This document shows, one piece after another, positions 23,716 to 35,080 of a DNA stretch of 64,000 nucleotides (the first letter of the stretch is position 1; each line of letters opens with the position of its first letter). The notes beneath the pieces are model-generated. The model did no database searches, was not told where the DNA came from, and saw only the letters and a program-made list of their open reading frames with translations. Source of the stretch: Pyxicephalus adspersus (lineage: Eukaryota > Chordata > Amphibia > Anura > Pyxicephalidae); the NCBI RefSeq assembly GCF_032062135.1, contig NC_092859.1, forward strand, positions 31,022,531 to 31,086,530. Reading direction: 5' to 3'. Position numbers and translations under genes: made by a program.

Positions 23716-25706
23716 CATATCTTGTCCCTACCCCAGCCGGCGATTGTATGGGCACAATGTCTGATTTAATGGATGGTGTGGTTCTCATTTTCTATACCAC
23801 AGTTGGATAGATGAGGAGGTGATGTTTTCATGGAAGGCCAGCATATCTAATAGCTAGTGACGTGACCCTGCGCACAGGGTGGGAGGACCTGGAGTGGCCC
23901 TGTGCTCCACATCCAAAATAGAAAACTTCTTTTGAAAATAATGCAAAGCGAAAAAACACAGGAGTGCTACAGTATCTTTTCAAAATGTTCACTGTCATGC
24001 TGTTGGGTTGTTCCAAAGGCTTCGATAGCTTTTCAAATATTTACCTAATCAATAGATCAAGATACTTTTCTGTGGCTGCATTAGCTGCATGCTTGCTCTG
24101 GGTAGGTAACTTAAAAAGAAATACAGTCAGCTGGCAATACTCTCCAAAAATTATCTTCTCCACATTCTTAATACTACCTGACCTAGGCCCATATCTACCT
24201 AAATTCACCTCCTCACATCATATATAATATACTGGGATTCCTGTATACTCGGATGTTGTAACATACAATGTCTGGAATTGTCAATAAAATTTATATAATA
24301 CACACCATTAGAGTACATTTATCATTTTATTATATCAGAAAAGTATTTTTCACAGTACAGTACAATACAAATTGTTGTGGTGTCATGGTGAGAAATTCTA
24401 TAGACTTTCCTGTGTGATTTTGTGATGTAATAATATCAATTCATACACTAAAATATTGTGTGTTGACCATGTTTTAGGTTAATTCTCCCTAAAATTCATG
24501 GGTATGGAACCAGTAACTGCTGCTGGCAAAGTGACCTTCCTACTTTTTACAATTGCTGGTCTATTTATCATTAGAGTATTTTTATGTATGTTTAATTTCT
24601 ATCTCATAGTGGCATGTGATGATATATGATATTTTAACGTAAGTTCACTCACCAGGCCATCAATCTCAGGTGATGTTGAAGGAAGTTTTATCATAGGGAT
24701 TGCAACAGGAAAACTGGACTACATAAACAACAACAAAGACCAATAACTTGAAGATGGACAATCAGGATGTATAGTGGGGTGAGCTCATTGTTATCCAGGA
24801 TATAGGAAGCCAAACTTTATTCCTACCCACTAAGAAGAATGAACCAACGCTGTTTGCACAAAACAAACCAGGTCCCCACATAAGACTATAGTTCAGAAAT
24901 AAATCAACTGAAGTCCAATTTAATCTTCTATTCCACCTCCATCTGATTGCCTCTCCTTTGTAGATCTCAATCTTCCATAATTGGACCACAGACCAGGTTA
25001 TATACAGCTTAGCCTTTTTCCCCCACATTGAAGCTGAACCAATAAAGCATTGAAGTTAAAGAAGGCCCCTGAATTTTCATTCCAAACCCTTTTAAAGTAT
25101 CTTAATTATTTTGGTTCTGCCTTACAAACACTATATAAATTTATAATTGTGTGTATTTCTTTACAAATGTTTATTTTTAACACATAACAGCACACTTTTA
25201 CCACTGTTTTTAAGTAATTAGCACAGTTGTCTTTTTGTAAGCTGTAACTACCCAGAATTCTGCCTTTGCTGGGGTTTGCTGTTCATGCTCAGTCAAACTA
25301 AACTCACACATTCATTTCTAAACAGATGGATCAAATGGTAAACTATGGGGTCAACTAGATATTAGTAGCATATAGAAGTGATAAATAGCAACATTGTGCA
25401 GGCATGCAAGATTAATCACTTCAGCGCTTCTTTTTGTAGCCTACACCAAAGAGAACCATTTGCTCCATCTGTTTAGAGATCAATTTGTACTTCTAGAAAT
25501 GTAAAGTGGACCTGAACTGTACAGGTGAAGATTCTTTATCTTCTATGGAACATCCAGTGTTATTAATTGTGCTGGAGCAGTACCCTGAAATATTCACCAT
25601 TTGTCTTCAAAGCCCCCTCAAAATAGCAGTGCACTACCTGCTATATAAGGTGCCTAGGCATTCCTGTTCCTACGTCCTCATAGCTGTATATCTTCAGAGT
25701 GGTATC
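23716..25706. other. Intergenic, nothing firmly recognised
   Basis: Near 24270-24297, ggaattgtcaataaaattta could be the 3' end of a LINE-type insertion. No body was identified. Open frames of 88 codons or fewer have no recognisable motif. Confidence 0.5.
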
Positions 25707-25709
25707 TTA

Positions 25710-26034
25710 GGCTACGTACACACTTGCAATGGTTCCTGCCCGATAATTGGCTCAGAGCCGATATCGGACCAGAATTTTAGGTGTGTACATTGCCCATCGT
25801 CCATCGTCCGAACAACCATCCTGGCGGGTCCAAGGATGATGGACTACGGCCGATCTAAATAAAAGTGAAGGGGGAGAGTGCACAGCAGGGTGCCGCTCCG
25901 TCACCCCCCCCCCCCATAGAACAGAACAGCGTTGTTTGTACAGCACTCGTTCATGCATTGTGCAGTTGTTAGTCGTTGTAAAGGATCATTAAAGATCCTT
26001 TCCAACGACAATTATTGCACGTGTGTATGCAGCC
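25710..26034 (-). mobile_element. PIF/Harbinger-like MITE, copy 2
   Basis: Ends ggctacgtacacac and gtgtgtatgcagcc, preceded by TTA (25707-25709) and followed by TTG (26035-26037), a target duplication with one change. The hairpin-rich end (gatcattaaagatcctttcc and ccaacgacaattattgcac) lies on the right, so this copy is inverted relative to 23370-23712. A run of about twelve C lies near 25905-25915. Confidence 0.85.
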
Positions 26035-26039
26035 TTGGG

Positions 26040-27550
26040 CCTTGCTGTCTCTGCTAGTTTCAGGGACCTAGAGTGAGATTGGGGGGTATCACTATTGTGT
26101 TCCTCACTGTTGTCCTTGATGGAGGATCTGACATGAGGACGCCCTGCCTCTACCATGATGGCCACCTCCACACAGAGACACAATGCGGAACAAAGTATTG
26201 TAAATCTGTGATGATGAGTCGATCAGCTGCTGAAGAGACTACAGGCAATCTTGGTGATTAGGCGTTCTTTTGGCACAGCTTACAGGTTTCAGTTCCTCTT
26301 TACATGAACTCACCTGAATAAATTATGGGTGTTATTAGTATACCTAAAAGAAACTTTGTGCTGCCATTCCAGAAAATGTCTATATTCAAGTATCCAAATC
26401 ATAAAGGTCAGAAGCTACTATCTTCATACTGTGGTTAGTGATTCGAAGCCTTGAAGCAAGCAGATGAGCATGACAACCATAAAACCTGAATTTTCAGAAG
26501 AATTTAGCAATAGCAAATTCTCTATTCCTCTGTAATGATTTCCTTCCACACTCTAACCCCTACAACCCTGAATTGTTTTAACCTCAAATTCCTCTTGCTG
26601 CCTTGTCACCCTTTTTATTTTCCACTGGGCAATCACTCTGCACATTACTCAGTGCACACTTGACTCTTGCACAATGTGTAATTAAAGTGGAACCACAGCC
26701 AATAAACATTAGTTATAGCAAACTGTTAAAAAAAAATGTTTCTTCAATTATTATTGTTTAGTACGTGCCTTGTTGCAGAAGGTTAATGTTTAACAGAGAA
26801 ATGTCTGCAATGGACCTGCAAAGGAGACTTTTCTCTCTCCAAGATTTAAGCATACCTGTCACCTTAAAAATATCATAGATAGCCATCTCATTAGCAGAAC
26901 TTGGAATTTTCGTGACGAAATTTCCTATGAAAAAGACCTTTGTGTCAGAAGCTACTGGTGGATACTTGCTTTTGGGATGTAAAGCTAAACCAATGTATCT
27001 GCTCTAGAATTATTATGAAGTCCAGGTGTCACAGGTCCCCCATAAAGGGAACCTAGCTGCATAAGGAGAGTTCAGACTTTTCTGGTTGCATGCTTATATC
27101 ATGTCACTAGATAATGAGAACATTATTTCAATACAAACCCTAGAGCATACACCTTAAAAATGTGAAAAAATGTATATCATGGTACTAATCAGGTCTGATA
27201 ATCTCCTGCAGCCTTTTAAAAAGCCTATTTGTGTCTAATTGTAACTAAGCAATGGCTGCATGGAAATTCTTATAATGGTATTCCTGGTAATGACAATTGT
27301 GTACCATGTCTGCATAATGTGCGTTGTAACTGACACTTATGGTGGCAGCACAGGATCACAATTAGGAGAAAGGGACAAATCATTCTCACTCAATAACAAG
27401 ATGTGTCAAAGCATGGACCTTTATGGCGGGATCACCAAGGAATTCCCAATCTGTCTCCTGAACCTGTTGAAGGTTGGTGCCCTGCCTGATAAATCTTTAA
27501 AGCTGGCTGTTTCTTTATTTTCTGGATATCTCTAAAACCAACATATAGAT
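26040..27550. other. Intergenic, nothing recognised
   Basis: No coding or RNA gene signal. ttaaagtggaaccacagcca near 26682 resembles the end of a frog dispersed repeat. Confidence 0.5.
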
Positions 27551-27559
27551 CATCTAAAG

Positions 27560-27941
27560 CAGGGGTGTCAAACTCAAATACACAGTGGGCCAAAATTTAA
27601 AACTTCTACCAAGTGGCTGGAACTCCCTCTTCACTGAAATAGCACCGCTACTACAATTTCCTCCGTCTATAAAACAGTCCAATGCGGGGCCTATAGACGC
27701 GAGTGATGCCGCTACTACAATTCCCGGCATTACTTGCATTTATAAAACAATCTATAAAACAGTCCAATGCGGGGCCACGCATAGGCAGAGAGTGACACGA
27801 GTGATGCCGGGAATTGTAGTAGAGACGCTATTTCAATGCAACGTCGGGCCAGCTGCAGTTCATATTTATGATTTTTTAGGGGCTGAAAAAAAAGGACGTT
27901 GCAGGCCAGATTTGGTCCGCGGGCCAAATTTGACACCCCTG
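27560..27941. mobile_element. hAT MITE with 8-bp target duplication
   Basis: Begins caggggtgtcaaactcaaat and ends gccaaatttgacacccctg, giving terminal inverted repeats of 13 bp (caggggtgtcaaa). The flanks atctaaag (27552-27559) and atctaatg (27942-27949) are an 8-bp target duplication with one change, as in hAT elements. Internally ataaaacagtccaatgcggg occurs at about 27669 and 27754. The motif actacaattcccggcat occurs at 27714-27730 and inverted at 27804-27820. There is no transposase, so the element is non-autonomous. Confidence 0.9.
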
Positions 27942-27949
27942 ATCTAATG

Positions 27950-29655
27950 TGTTCCCTGATTTCAGCACCGCCCACTCTCAACTACAGGCATAGGAGCATG
28001 AGAAGTAAATCCCATAGACCTATCTGCTTTATAACATGACCACAAAGGCCTGTATAATGGGGTGAGAGTAAAAACATGATGGTCTTGGTCAGAGCAATAC
28101 AGATTGTTCCTCCAGACGTTTTTATTCATGAGGTGTCCCTGGAACAAAGACTTTTGTGGATTTGCAAAACCAGACTTAAATTTCTGTTTTTCTGGAGGAC
28201 ATGCCAATATGATCAAAGACGGACCTCCTTGCTTATCATATTTCTCTGTATATGTCTAAAGTAACTGGAAAGGGATTATGTCAACCCTGCAGCATTTTTT
28301 GACGTGACTTCTTATATCAACTTCTTGCAACAGAAAGTAGAAAGATGTCTTCAGTTTTCACTTATGTACCCATGTGAGTCCGGGCTAGCTATTACACTCA
28401 AAGCAGTTTGCCCATTAGTGAGCACCCCCTATCCTAAGTACCTGTAGTTCTGGGAATATTGTCCTGTGCTTGGAGATGATCACATTTATCATTAAAAAGT
28501 TGTTCTTGTTTAGCTTAGATGACAGCATAATTTTGCTGCAGGTATGAAGAAGTATTTTCGGATGCTCAGGCTGTACATTGTGGCTTTGTAGAAGGTCATA
28601 GATTAAATACCCGCATCAAGGGTTTATCAGGCACCAGCATTTACATGATTGTATCATATCTGAGTCCAGAGAGTAAATTCTGAGCCTGGATAATGCCTAA
28701 ACAAAGATGGTGCCATCTAGAATATTGCATTGTATGTCGGAAGAATGGAGGGGGGGTTGAATCTTCTTGAAAGATAATAAATACCACCAACATGTCTTAC
28801 ATTTACATGATTCTTAGCATGAACTAATTTTATCCATTGCTCAGTGCACTTGAAATTGTATACTTACAATAAACATTGCATAGCTTGTTAATGTAATTCA
28901 AGGAGGTTTTGTTGTGGAAGAATTTGGTGATGCTCATAGGTGCTGAATGACTGCTGAAACTGTCACACCTAGGTTTTCTACAAGTTAACTTGTCTTGGTT
29001 GCCATGCTAACAGCCAAACAGTAAAAAGATACAAGGACCTAAATCCTTAAAGCACAACTCCAGCTTAAACTTACATAAAATAAGCAGTAAGGAGTAGAAT
29101 ATCTGAAAGATAAGTGCACAGGTGGACATGTTTTTAAAGCCAACAGGTGGCTCTCTGATCTGATTTTTTACAGGGATAAATTCTCTCTTAGCTTTTTTGC
29201 TGTAAAACAAACATGTTGTGTACAGAGCTCAGTAGCTAAAGTTGAAACTTACACATGATTATTAAATGGTTCTATCAGAGCAAAGTGAGACAGAAGGCAG
29301 ACAGCTACTGCTGTGCAGTCTTTAGCTCTGAGAGTGCCCTGTTTTGTTTTAAATATGTATTTGTAGAAAAATATTGTATACTTTAAGAAACATAAATACT
29401 ACATAGAACTTCGCTTTAAAAACCTATGAAATTTAGGAAATAAATTGTATGGATTTGCTTTAATGCCTAGGAGTGTGAGAGGTGAGACTCCACATTCCCT
29501 CATCATGTCAGTGGCACTCTCTACACCAAGGACTGCTGGAAAACAGGAAGGAAGAGACAAACCTGAAGACATCTGCAAAAGACAGAAAGTATGAAATAAA
29601 ATTATACATACCATGCTACCAGATAGAAAGGGGGCGGGGTAAGCCAGGGTTGAGT
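27950..29655. other. Intergenic, nothing firmly recognised
   Basis: cttaaagcacaactccagct at about 29049 and the complement of gtttttaaagcgaagttcta near 29405 look like the two ends of a 360-bp frog MITE with ttaaagc termini. The match is too weak to call. Confidence 0.45.
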
Positions 29656-29660
29656 TAGAG

Positions 29661-29965
29661 CAGACTTTATCAACCTTTTTCACCCTGGAGGAAACCTTAA
29701 AATATTGTTCAGGTCTTGGGGAACCCCAGAAAAAATGCCCAGTACATTAATGGTCAGTGTAAAGAATGCTCCCCTTACTGTGGTAGTCCAAATTCAAATC
29801 TTATAGTCAGTTACAAAAGATTATTAAGAGTGGGGTCATGCTTGTGGTCCTATCAAGTGGTGCAGGCACCATTAGATGGTAGGACAATCAGCCACATCTC
29901 TAGGGACCCCTGACATCCTCAGGATAAACCTTAGGGTTCCACCCAACCCTGATTGAGAATGGCTG
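29661..29965. mobile_element. hAT-type MITE
   Basis: The left terminus cagactttatcaaccttttt and the right terminus, complement of cagccattctcaatcagggt, form imperfect inverted repeats. The 8-bp flanks agttagag (29653-29660) and ggttaaag (29966-29973) agree at six of eight bases, consistent with an aged hAT target duplication. The body includes ggtcttggggaaccccag. Same group as 12925-13185 and 40503-40782. Confidence 0.75.
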
Positions 29966-29969
29966 GGTT

Positions 29970-30023
29970 AAAGGCTATGTATAAGTGGTGGGGATAGGAT
30001 ATAAGCTAAAGTATATATAAAGC

Positions 30024-30057
<34 letters not shown>

Positions 30058-31435
30058 TATATATAGATATGCAGTTTGAACAGTGGCAGACATAGCCAAA
30101 AGTGGGCCCCTGTGCAGATGTGGCTTGGGGGTCTTTGGGCTTCTGTGGGGGCCTCTATTGGCTAAGAAAGATCTGCAATGCAGTCCTGGTGAGACATATT
30201 CTCTCCTTTTCTCTATCAGAAGAGTTTGTGTGAAGACACATTCGGAGGGGTGTGGCTGTTACTCTGCTCTGTCAGCACTGGGCACTGCAGTATAAGGGTA
30301 GAAAGCACAATTTTCCACTGAGAGTAACAAGAATTTTTAGGTATTAGCAAAAATAAAAAATAATATCCTGGGGTATGGGACTATAAAGAGATAGGGCTTT
30401 CAGGTTTATGTTAGTGGGGGGAGGCTGCTTAGTAAGGGCACTGGGCTCTTAGCGCTAAATGTAAGACACTGACAGGGATGGGTATCGCCAAGAGGAGTCG
30501 GACCATGGCTACTGGGTTTTCCTTCTCTACCAGTTGTTGGAAATCAAAGGAGGTATGTTTAGAAGTATACATATGTTATTGAGTGATGAGAAATCCAACA
30601 TTTTACAGTTTTCACCACAACATGAGGTAAGCCTTAAAAAACTAGGAGCATCTCTTTAGAATGTAATAGCTGTCAAAAGAGATGAAAGGCATGGAGAGAA
30701 GAAGGCTTCCACTACACTTATTACCTCAATCTGTATTAAGCTGTCTTGTTTAGCAAATGCACTAGTTTACAAATTACCAGCTTTGGAAACTATAAAACAT
30801 GTTTTAATGTTCACAAATTCTTTCTTTTTTTCTTTCTTTTTCCTTTTTTTCTTTCTTTCAAAAATTGAGGATGCACTAACTTTTCTAAGACAGCACACCA
30901 CAATGGAGAAGGAGGGGGGTTGTGCAGTATTATGCTCTAATAGTACTACTATTTCTCAAAGATTAGTGTTATATAATACATTGGGGTGCCACTGCCAATG
31001 AATGGCTATACAAAGCACTGATGCACATAACATGCAATAATGCCATGTTTTAATGTGTGCACTTCCTTAATGCCCAGGTAAGAACAGGCCCTAAAAATCA
31101 GGGTGCATCTGGCAGCTATGCTGGGCCTTGAGACTACAAGGTTTCCTATGATAACTGGAGCGTGCATTAGTGATGTGTAAATTCCTATGGACAATGTAAA
31201 CAAGACAAAGAAAACAGTAGTTGTAATGCCTACAGCAGAAGTTATCCACAGCAACCAATTAGAAATAACATATAACTAAAAACCATAAAACGGAATGTGG
31301 TTGTTATGGTTTGTTGTGTTTTTTAGAGGTAAATTGGTGTTCACCCTGAGGAACCCTCAAAGGGTGGGTGTCAGGAGAAAGAGGTTGGAAGTGTAGTTCT
31401 TCAGCAGACATTCAGTCTGTTTAATTCAGAAATTA
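29970..31435. other. Intergenic with microsatellites
   Basis: (TA)n at about 30027-30064 and a T-rich pyrimidine tract at about 30819-30860 (ttctttctttttccttttt). No gene recognised. Confidence 0.55.
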
Positions 31436-31440
31436 AAAGT

Positions 31441-31501
31441 GGACAAGGGAAAGTGTAAAAGAGACTTGGGAAAATACAAGTGTGATATATATATTAGCCT
31501 A

Positions 31502-31534
<33 letters not shown>

Positions 31535-31600
31535 AATATATATGCTATCCTATATATATCACTTGTATTTCCCAAGTCTCTTTTACACTTTCCCTTGTCC
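31441..31600. repeat. Near-perfect 50-bp inverted repeat (foldback)
   Basis: The left arm 31441-31494 (starts ggacaagggaaagtgtaaaa) and right arm 31551-31600 (ends ttacactttcccttgtcc) are complementary except for two small indels. They flank a roughly 56-base TA-rich loop. Either a young foldback/MITE or an assembly product next to the gap at 31645-31706. Confidence 0.85.
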
Positions 31601-31714
31601 AAAAAAAATATATATATACACACACATATATATATATATATATANNNNNNNNNNNNNNNNNNNNNNNNNNNNNNNNNNNNNNNNNNNNNNNNNNNNNNNN
31701 NNNNNNTAATATTA

Positions 31715-31752
<38 letters not shown>

Positions 31753-31760
31753 ATTAAATA
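31601..31760. repeat. (TA)n microsatellite containing a 62-N gap
   Basis: Alternating TA on both sides of 62 undetermined bases (31645-31706), with ttattatta at the right edge. The true length of the repeat is unknown. Translated frames across it are artefacts. Confidence 0.95.
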
Positions 31761-31764
31761 TATA

Positions 31765-32290
31765 ATAATTGTAGCCCAATATTGCAGAAGACAAGGAGAG
31801 TTATTCCAATAATTCAAAGGGGGGAGAGAAAGAGAGAGGGGGGCGAATAGAAAGGAAAGAAGGAAATAAAGAATGAAACAATTAGGTGACGGATATATAA
31901 AAATATATATAATACAGTACTAATTTAGCCAAACATAACTCTCATACTATAGAGCAGAGAATTCCACCACAGACAAGTCTGACCACAGCCTCGGTGGTGA
32001 AGTTCCAGTCTCATGTCCAGTACCAAGTGACAGATCTTCCCAGACATACAGACCCTTCCCAAGCTGGAGACAAGGGGAACATCTGCAATGTATTTAGCAA
32101 CAAAAAAAAAGGATATTAATCTAAAATAAAAAAGTTCTTAATACTTTAAAAGTAAAAAACAAACCAGACAAAGCTTTATGGGATGATTGTTAGAGTGACA
32201 GATTGCCATTGAGACAAGGTGTATTATGACAGACATAAAGGGACAATGCAAGGTGTGTTTGTACAGTGAAAAATGAGAATGAGCAGGCTT
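31765..32290. other. wnt7b upstream flank, nothing recognised
   Basis: Purine-rich patch at 31816-31870 (agagaaagagagaggggggc), then unassigned DNA leading into the exon 1A promoter region. Confidence 0.5.
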
Positions 32291-32293
32291 TGA

Positions 32294-32751
32294 GGTGAAA
32301 GAGAGAGCAAGGTAACAGACATGCAACAAGAGAAGAGGAGAGTGCAATAGCAAAATAGAAAGAGAGAGACAGAGAAGGAGAGAGTGTGACAGGCAGAGAG
32401 ATCCTCCTCCTACCTGCTCCCCCACAAGCTGCATGTTACCTGCTCTCCATAACATGTATGGGCACATTGAGGAGCACACAGGACGATGACTGCACACCAG
32501 CTCTGCGCTGCAGCTCACTCCTTGGGAGTCAAGTGATTCTTCCCATTGCCCTGCTCCTTGTCTGTCCTTCTCTGCCCATGGACCCGGGCACAGCACCATG
32601 CCTGAAGCCTCCTGTCATTCCACCAGCAACCAAAAGTCTCCTCTTGGTTTGAAGGAAACATGCCATATTGTCATTGTCTGGATCTGCTCTAAAAACTGCT
32701 CTCTCCCTTTTTTTTCCCTAACTGTTGATGGATGAACCTTTTGTCTAGACC
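32294..32751 (+). promoter_or_regulatory. wnt7b: wnt7b promoter/5'UTR region for exon 1A
   Basis: Sequence immediately upstream of the exon 1A start codon. A GA-rich tract (about 32294-32402, e.g. aaagagagagacagagaagg) lies 350-460 bp before the ATG. No TATA box is evident near a plausible start, and the transcription start cannot be placed from sequence. A similar GA tract precedes exon 1B at a similar distance. The local C/T-rich, more GC-balanced composition (32400-32640) contrasts with flanking AT-rich DNA. Confidence 0.5.
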
Positions 32752-32822
32752 ATGCACAGACACTCTCGGAGGTGGCTCTTTTATGTGTTTCTATGTTTTG
32801 GGATCATCTACATGAAACTGGG
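32752..32822 (+). CDS. wnt7b: wnt7b coding exon 1A (signal peptide)
   Basis: First coding exon of a secreted Wnt ligand gene. The 23 complete codons read MHRHSRRWLFYV, then FLCFGIIYMKL, followed by GG and the donor GG|gtgagt at 32823. The basic n-region (HRHSRR) and hydrophobic core (LFYVFLCFGIIYM) make a signal peptide. From memory, human WNT7B starts MHRNFRKWIFYVFLCFGVLY and continues VKLG before the next exon, a near-identical pattern and the same exon end. The start is fixed by an in-frame TAG at 32746-32748 directly upstream and an A at -3 (accATGc). The exon ends in phase 2. WNT7B protein activates beta-catenin signalling through Frizzled and LRP5/6 with GPR124/RECK in brain vasculature; none of that domain is encoded here. 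WNT7A has a different N-terminus, so wnt7b is preferred. Confidence 0.93.
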
Positions 32823-33551
32823 GTGAGTAGAACCCTCTGTCCATCTCTACACAAAGTTTGAAATTGTTCTGTAGAACTTTTTTGGCAGCACGTGGTGATA
32901 TGCTGGCTTTTATTAGGTTTTAGTACTGTTAAGCTGCTTGTAATGACAAGTGAGGCATTTCAAACCTCCCCCTCTTATAGCTTAGCTTACAATAATATTT
33001 AGGAGCTCAGGTGAAATTGTAGTATAGATTGTCAAATATTGCCCTCATTCTTTCTCAGTTGAGTTGTAAGACAATCTGCACATCAAATGAAGGTGTTGAC
33101 AGTCAGTTCTGACATCTGCTCTGTATAATTGGCCCTAAAACATTGCAGGAAAGTTATGTGTAGGGAAGGAGTCTACCTGGACTAGTTTTTTAAATATGTG
33201 ACTCCTCGGGGGTTGGGGAACTGCAAGGGTCAGCGTGGGTTTGGTCAGCTTCGGACTTATTTTTTAAAAGTCATAGAGCTTTCTGCTTGTGTTTATATGA
33301 GAGGGAGCTGTACCTGGACCAGTCCCACCTGTCTGGGGCTCCCCAGGAGTTGTGAAAGTGTATCAGCATGCCTCATCAGCCAATAGAATTAGCTGCTTTT
33401 TTGGGGGGCTTTAGGAGGTGGAGATGAGGACAGCTAGCCCCATTATTACAATGATTTAATCTCTCTTCTGTATGATTGGCCTCGGGTATTCATTCTAGAT
33501 GGGCAGATTTGTTAGTCACCCCCAGCCTAATTTTGAAGCTGTGAACATTTG

Positions 33552-33838
33552 CTGCCCACTGAGCTCCCCACTGTATGATCCCCCTAAAAATGTAAATAGC
33601 CAATTTATTTTGCCAGGCTGGATGAAGGGCAACTTTTGCAATCAGATGCATTTTAGGTCTTGTAGAACTACTAGTCTCAGCTTAACCTATTAGCCAGTTG
33701 CATTGCTACCCACCGAGCTCTCTCCTATATGATGCACAATCCGTTCATTTTGTCTTGCAGTCTATATAAAGGGCAGTTTTGTGATCTATTGCACTCCCAG
33801 ATCTGGTAGAACTGCTAGTCCCAGCATGCCCTATTATC
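33552..33838 (+). repeat. Diverged tandem duplication (~150 bp unit)
   Basis: Copy 1 (33552-33690) and copy 2 (33706-33838) share ctgcccactgagctc / ctacccaccgagctc, tgtatgat / tatatgat, an attttg(c/t)c segment, gaagggcaacttttg / aaagggcagttttgt, and gtagaactactagtctcagc / gtagaactgctagtcccagc. Weaker versions of the same landmarks (tctgtatgattggcctcggg near 33467, tctgtataattggccctaaa near 33119) suggest older units further 5'. Confidence 0.75.
33810..33830 (+). promoter_or_regulatory. ZNF143/THAP11-like motif
   Basis: actgctagtcccagcatgcc resembles the ZNF143 (SBS) consensus ACTACAANTCCCAGMATGC, matching the TCCCAGCATGC half exactly. Related weaker versions are at 33666-33686 and 33882-33902. 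The position is about 1 kb into the intron downstream of exon 1A. Confidence 0.35.
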
Positions 33839-34609
33839 TTTAGCATCCCCTACCTACCTGGCAATTTGTGCAGCCCGTGGGACAACAACTCTCAGCAAGC
33901 CCTGGCACTCCCCCAGCAGAGCCCCAGCCTGCACTGCTTTGCCCACCTTTGCTCCACCCTAAAGTAGACACTTGATCACAATGATTGCAATGCTTGGATT
34001 TATTTGCTCCTGGCTGGTGCCAAGTTCGCATTCCCTTCCTACCTGGTTGCCCTTATTAATATGAGTTGTTTGGCTGAGTTGATTTTCCACATTCCTGACT
34101 TGAAGCTGAGTTCTTACCTGTTTTGTTGCGAACAAGGAAAAAAAACTACAGAAGAACGAGAGAAATCTGCCTCGTGGCTATTTTTATGATTAAAATTGGA
34201 GCTGAGCTGTGTAGCTTCACGTTTGTGTCAGATGGTCATTTGAGATGCAGACACACGGGAGACTTCTAGCCGCGTCACCTGGGCGCTCACTGGCACCACC
34301 TACCGGCGCTGCTCACTAGTGCTGCTTGGAGTTAGAGAGGGGCTGATTTCAGATTGGATGTCAATGATTGAGATAATGGGGAATTAAAGGAATATAGATA
34401 CATGGCCCTAACTGTGTGTAAGTGATATATACGGCATTAAAAGCTTGGAGAGCTGTACAATTTCTTGGAGCTATTATTATTCCTGGACTCAACTTTGTAT
34501 TATCCTTCTCATTGATCTAAAATGTACTCCTTCCACCCCCCATCCAAGCAATGTTAATATATCAATAGCTTTGTAAATGTCAATATTTATTGGTCTTGCT
34601 TATTTTAAC

Positions 34610-35016
34610 AAGAGTGAGATAAAGACAGAAAGAGGAAGGATAAAGGGAAGAGGGGGTAAAAAGAGTGAGAGAATAGAGAGGGGTAAGATAGAGAGGAGAG
34701 GGAGGGTATAGATAGGGAGGGGGGTAAGAGAGTAGAGAGAGGGTAAGAGAAAGTGAGGAAAGAGCTGAAGGGGGAGAGAGGGGGTAAGAGGGAAGAGAAA
34801 TAATAGAATGGAGGGGTGAGAGAGAGAAGAGATAGGGAGGATAGAAGAGGGGGGTTGAGGGAGAATAGAGAGAGGGAAGGAGAAAAAGAAGGGGGATGAG
34901 AGATAGAACTGAGGGAGTAAGAAAAGGGGGAAGTAAAAAAGAGAGTGAGGGTAAAAGCGAAAAAAAAAAGANAGAGAGAGAGAGAGAGAGAGAGAGATCT
35001 ACCGGATAATGGACAG

Positions 35017-35052
<36 letters not shown>

Positions 35053-35080
35053 GAAAGAGAGAGAGAGAGAGAGAGATCAC
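34610..35080 (+). repeat. 470-bp polypurine (GA-rich) tract with (GATA)n
   Basis: Almost pure A/G on the + strand, with (GA)n at about 34973-34996 and 35058-35076, one ambiguous base at 34972, and a (GATA)n run at about 35012-35052. The complementary pyrimidine strand gives a long open frame of S/L/P codons that is not a gene. Confidence 0.95.

Noticed and set aside
23357..23788. 143-codon minus-strand frame with arginine-rich sequence
   Set aside because: Entirely inside or adjacent to the GC-rich Harbinger-like MITE; the inverted copy at 25710-26034 produces a similar spurious frame.
31439..31817. Several ~90-108 codon frames across 31.4-31.8 kb
   Set aside because: They read through (TA)n and 62 undetermined bases, giving I/Y repeats and unknown residues.
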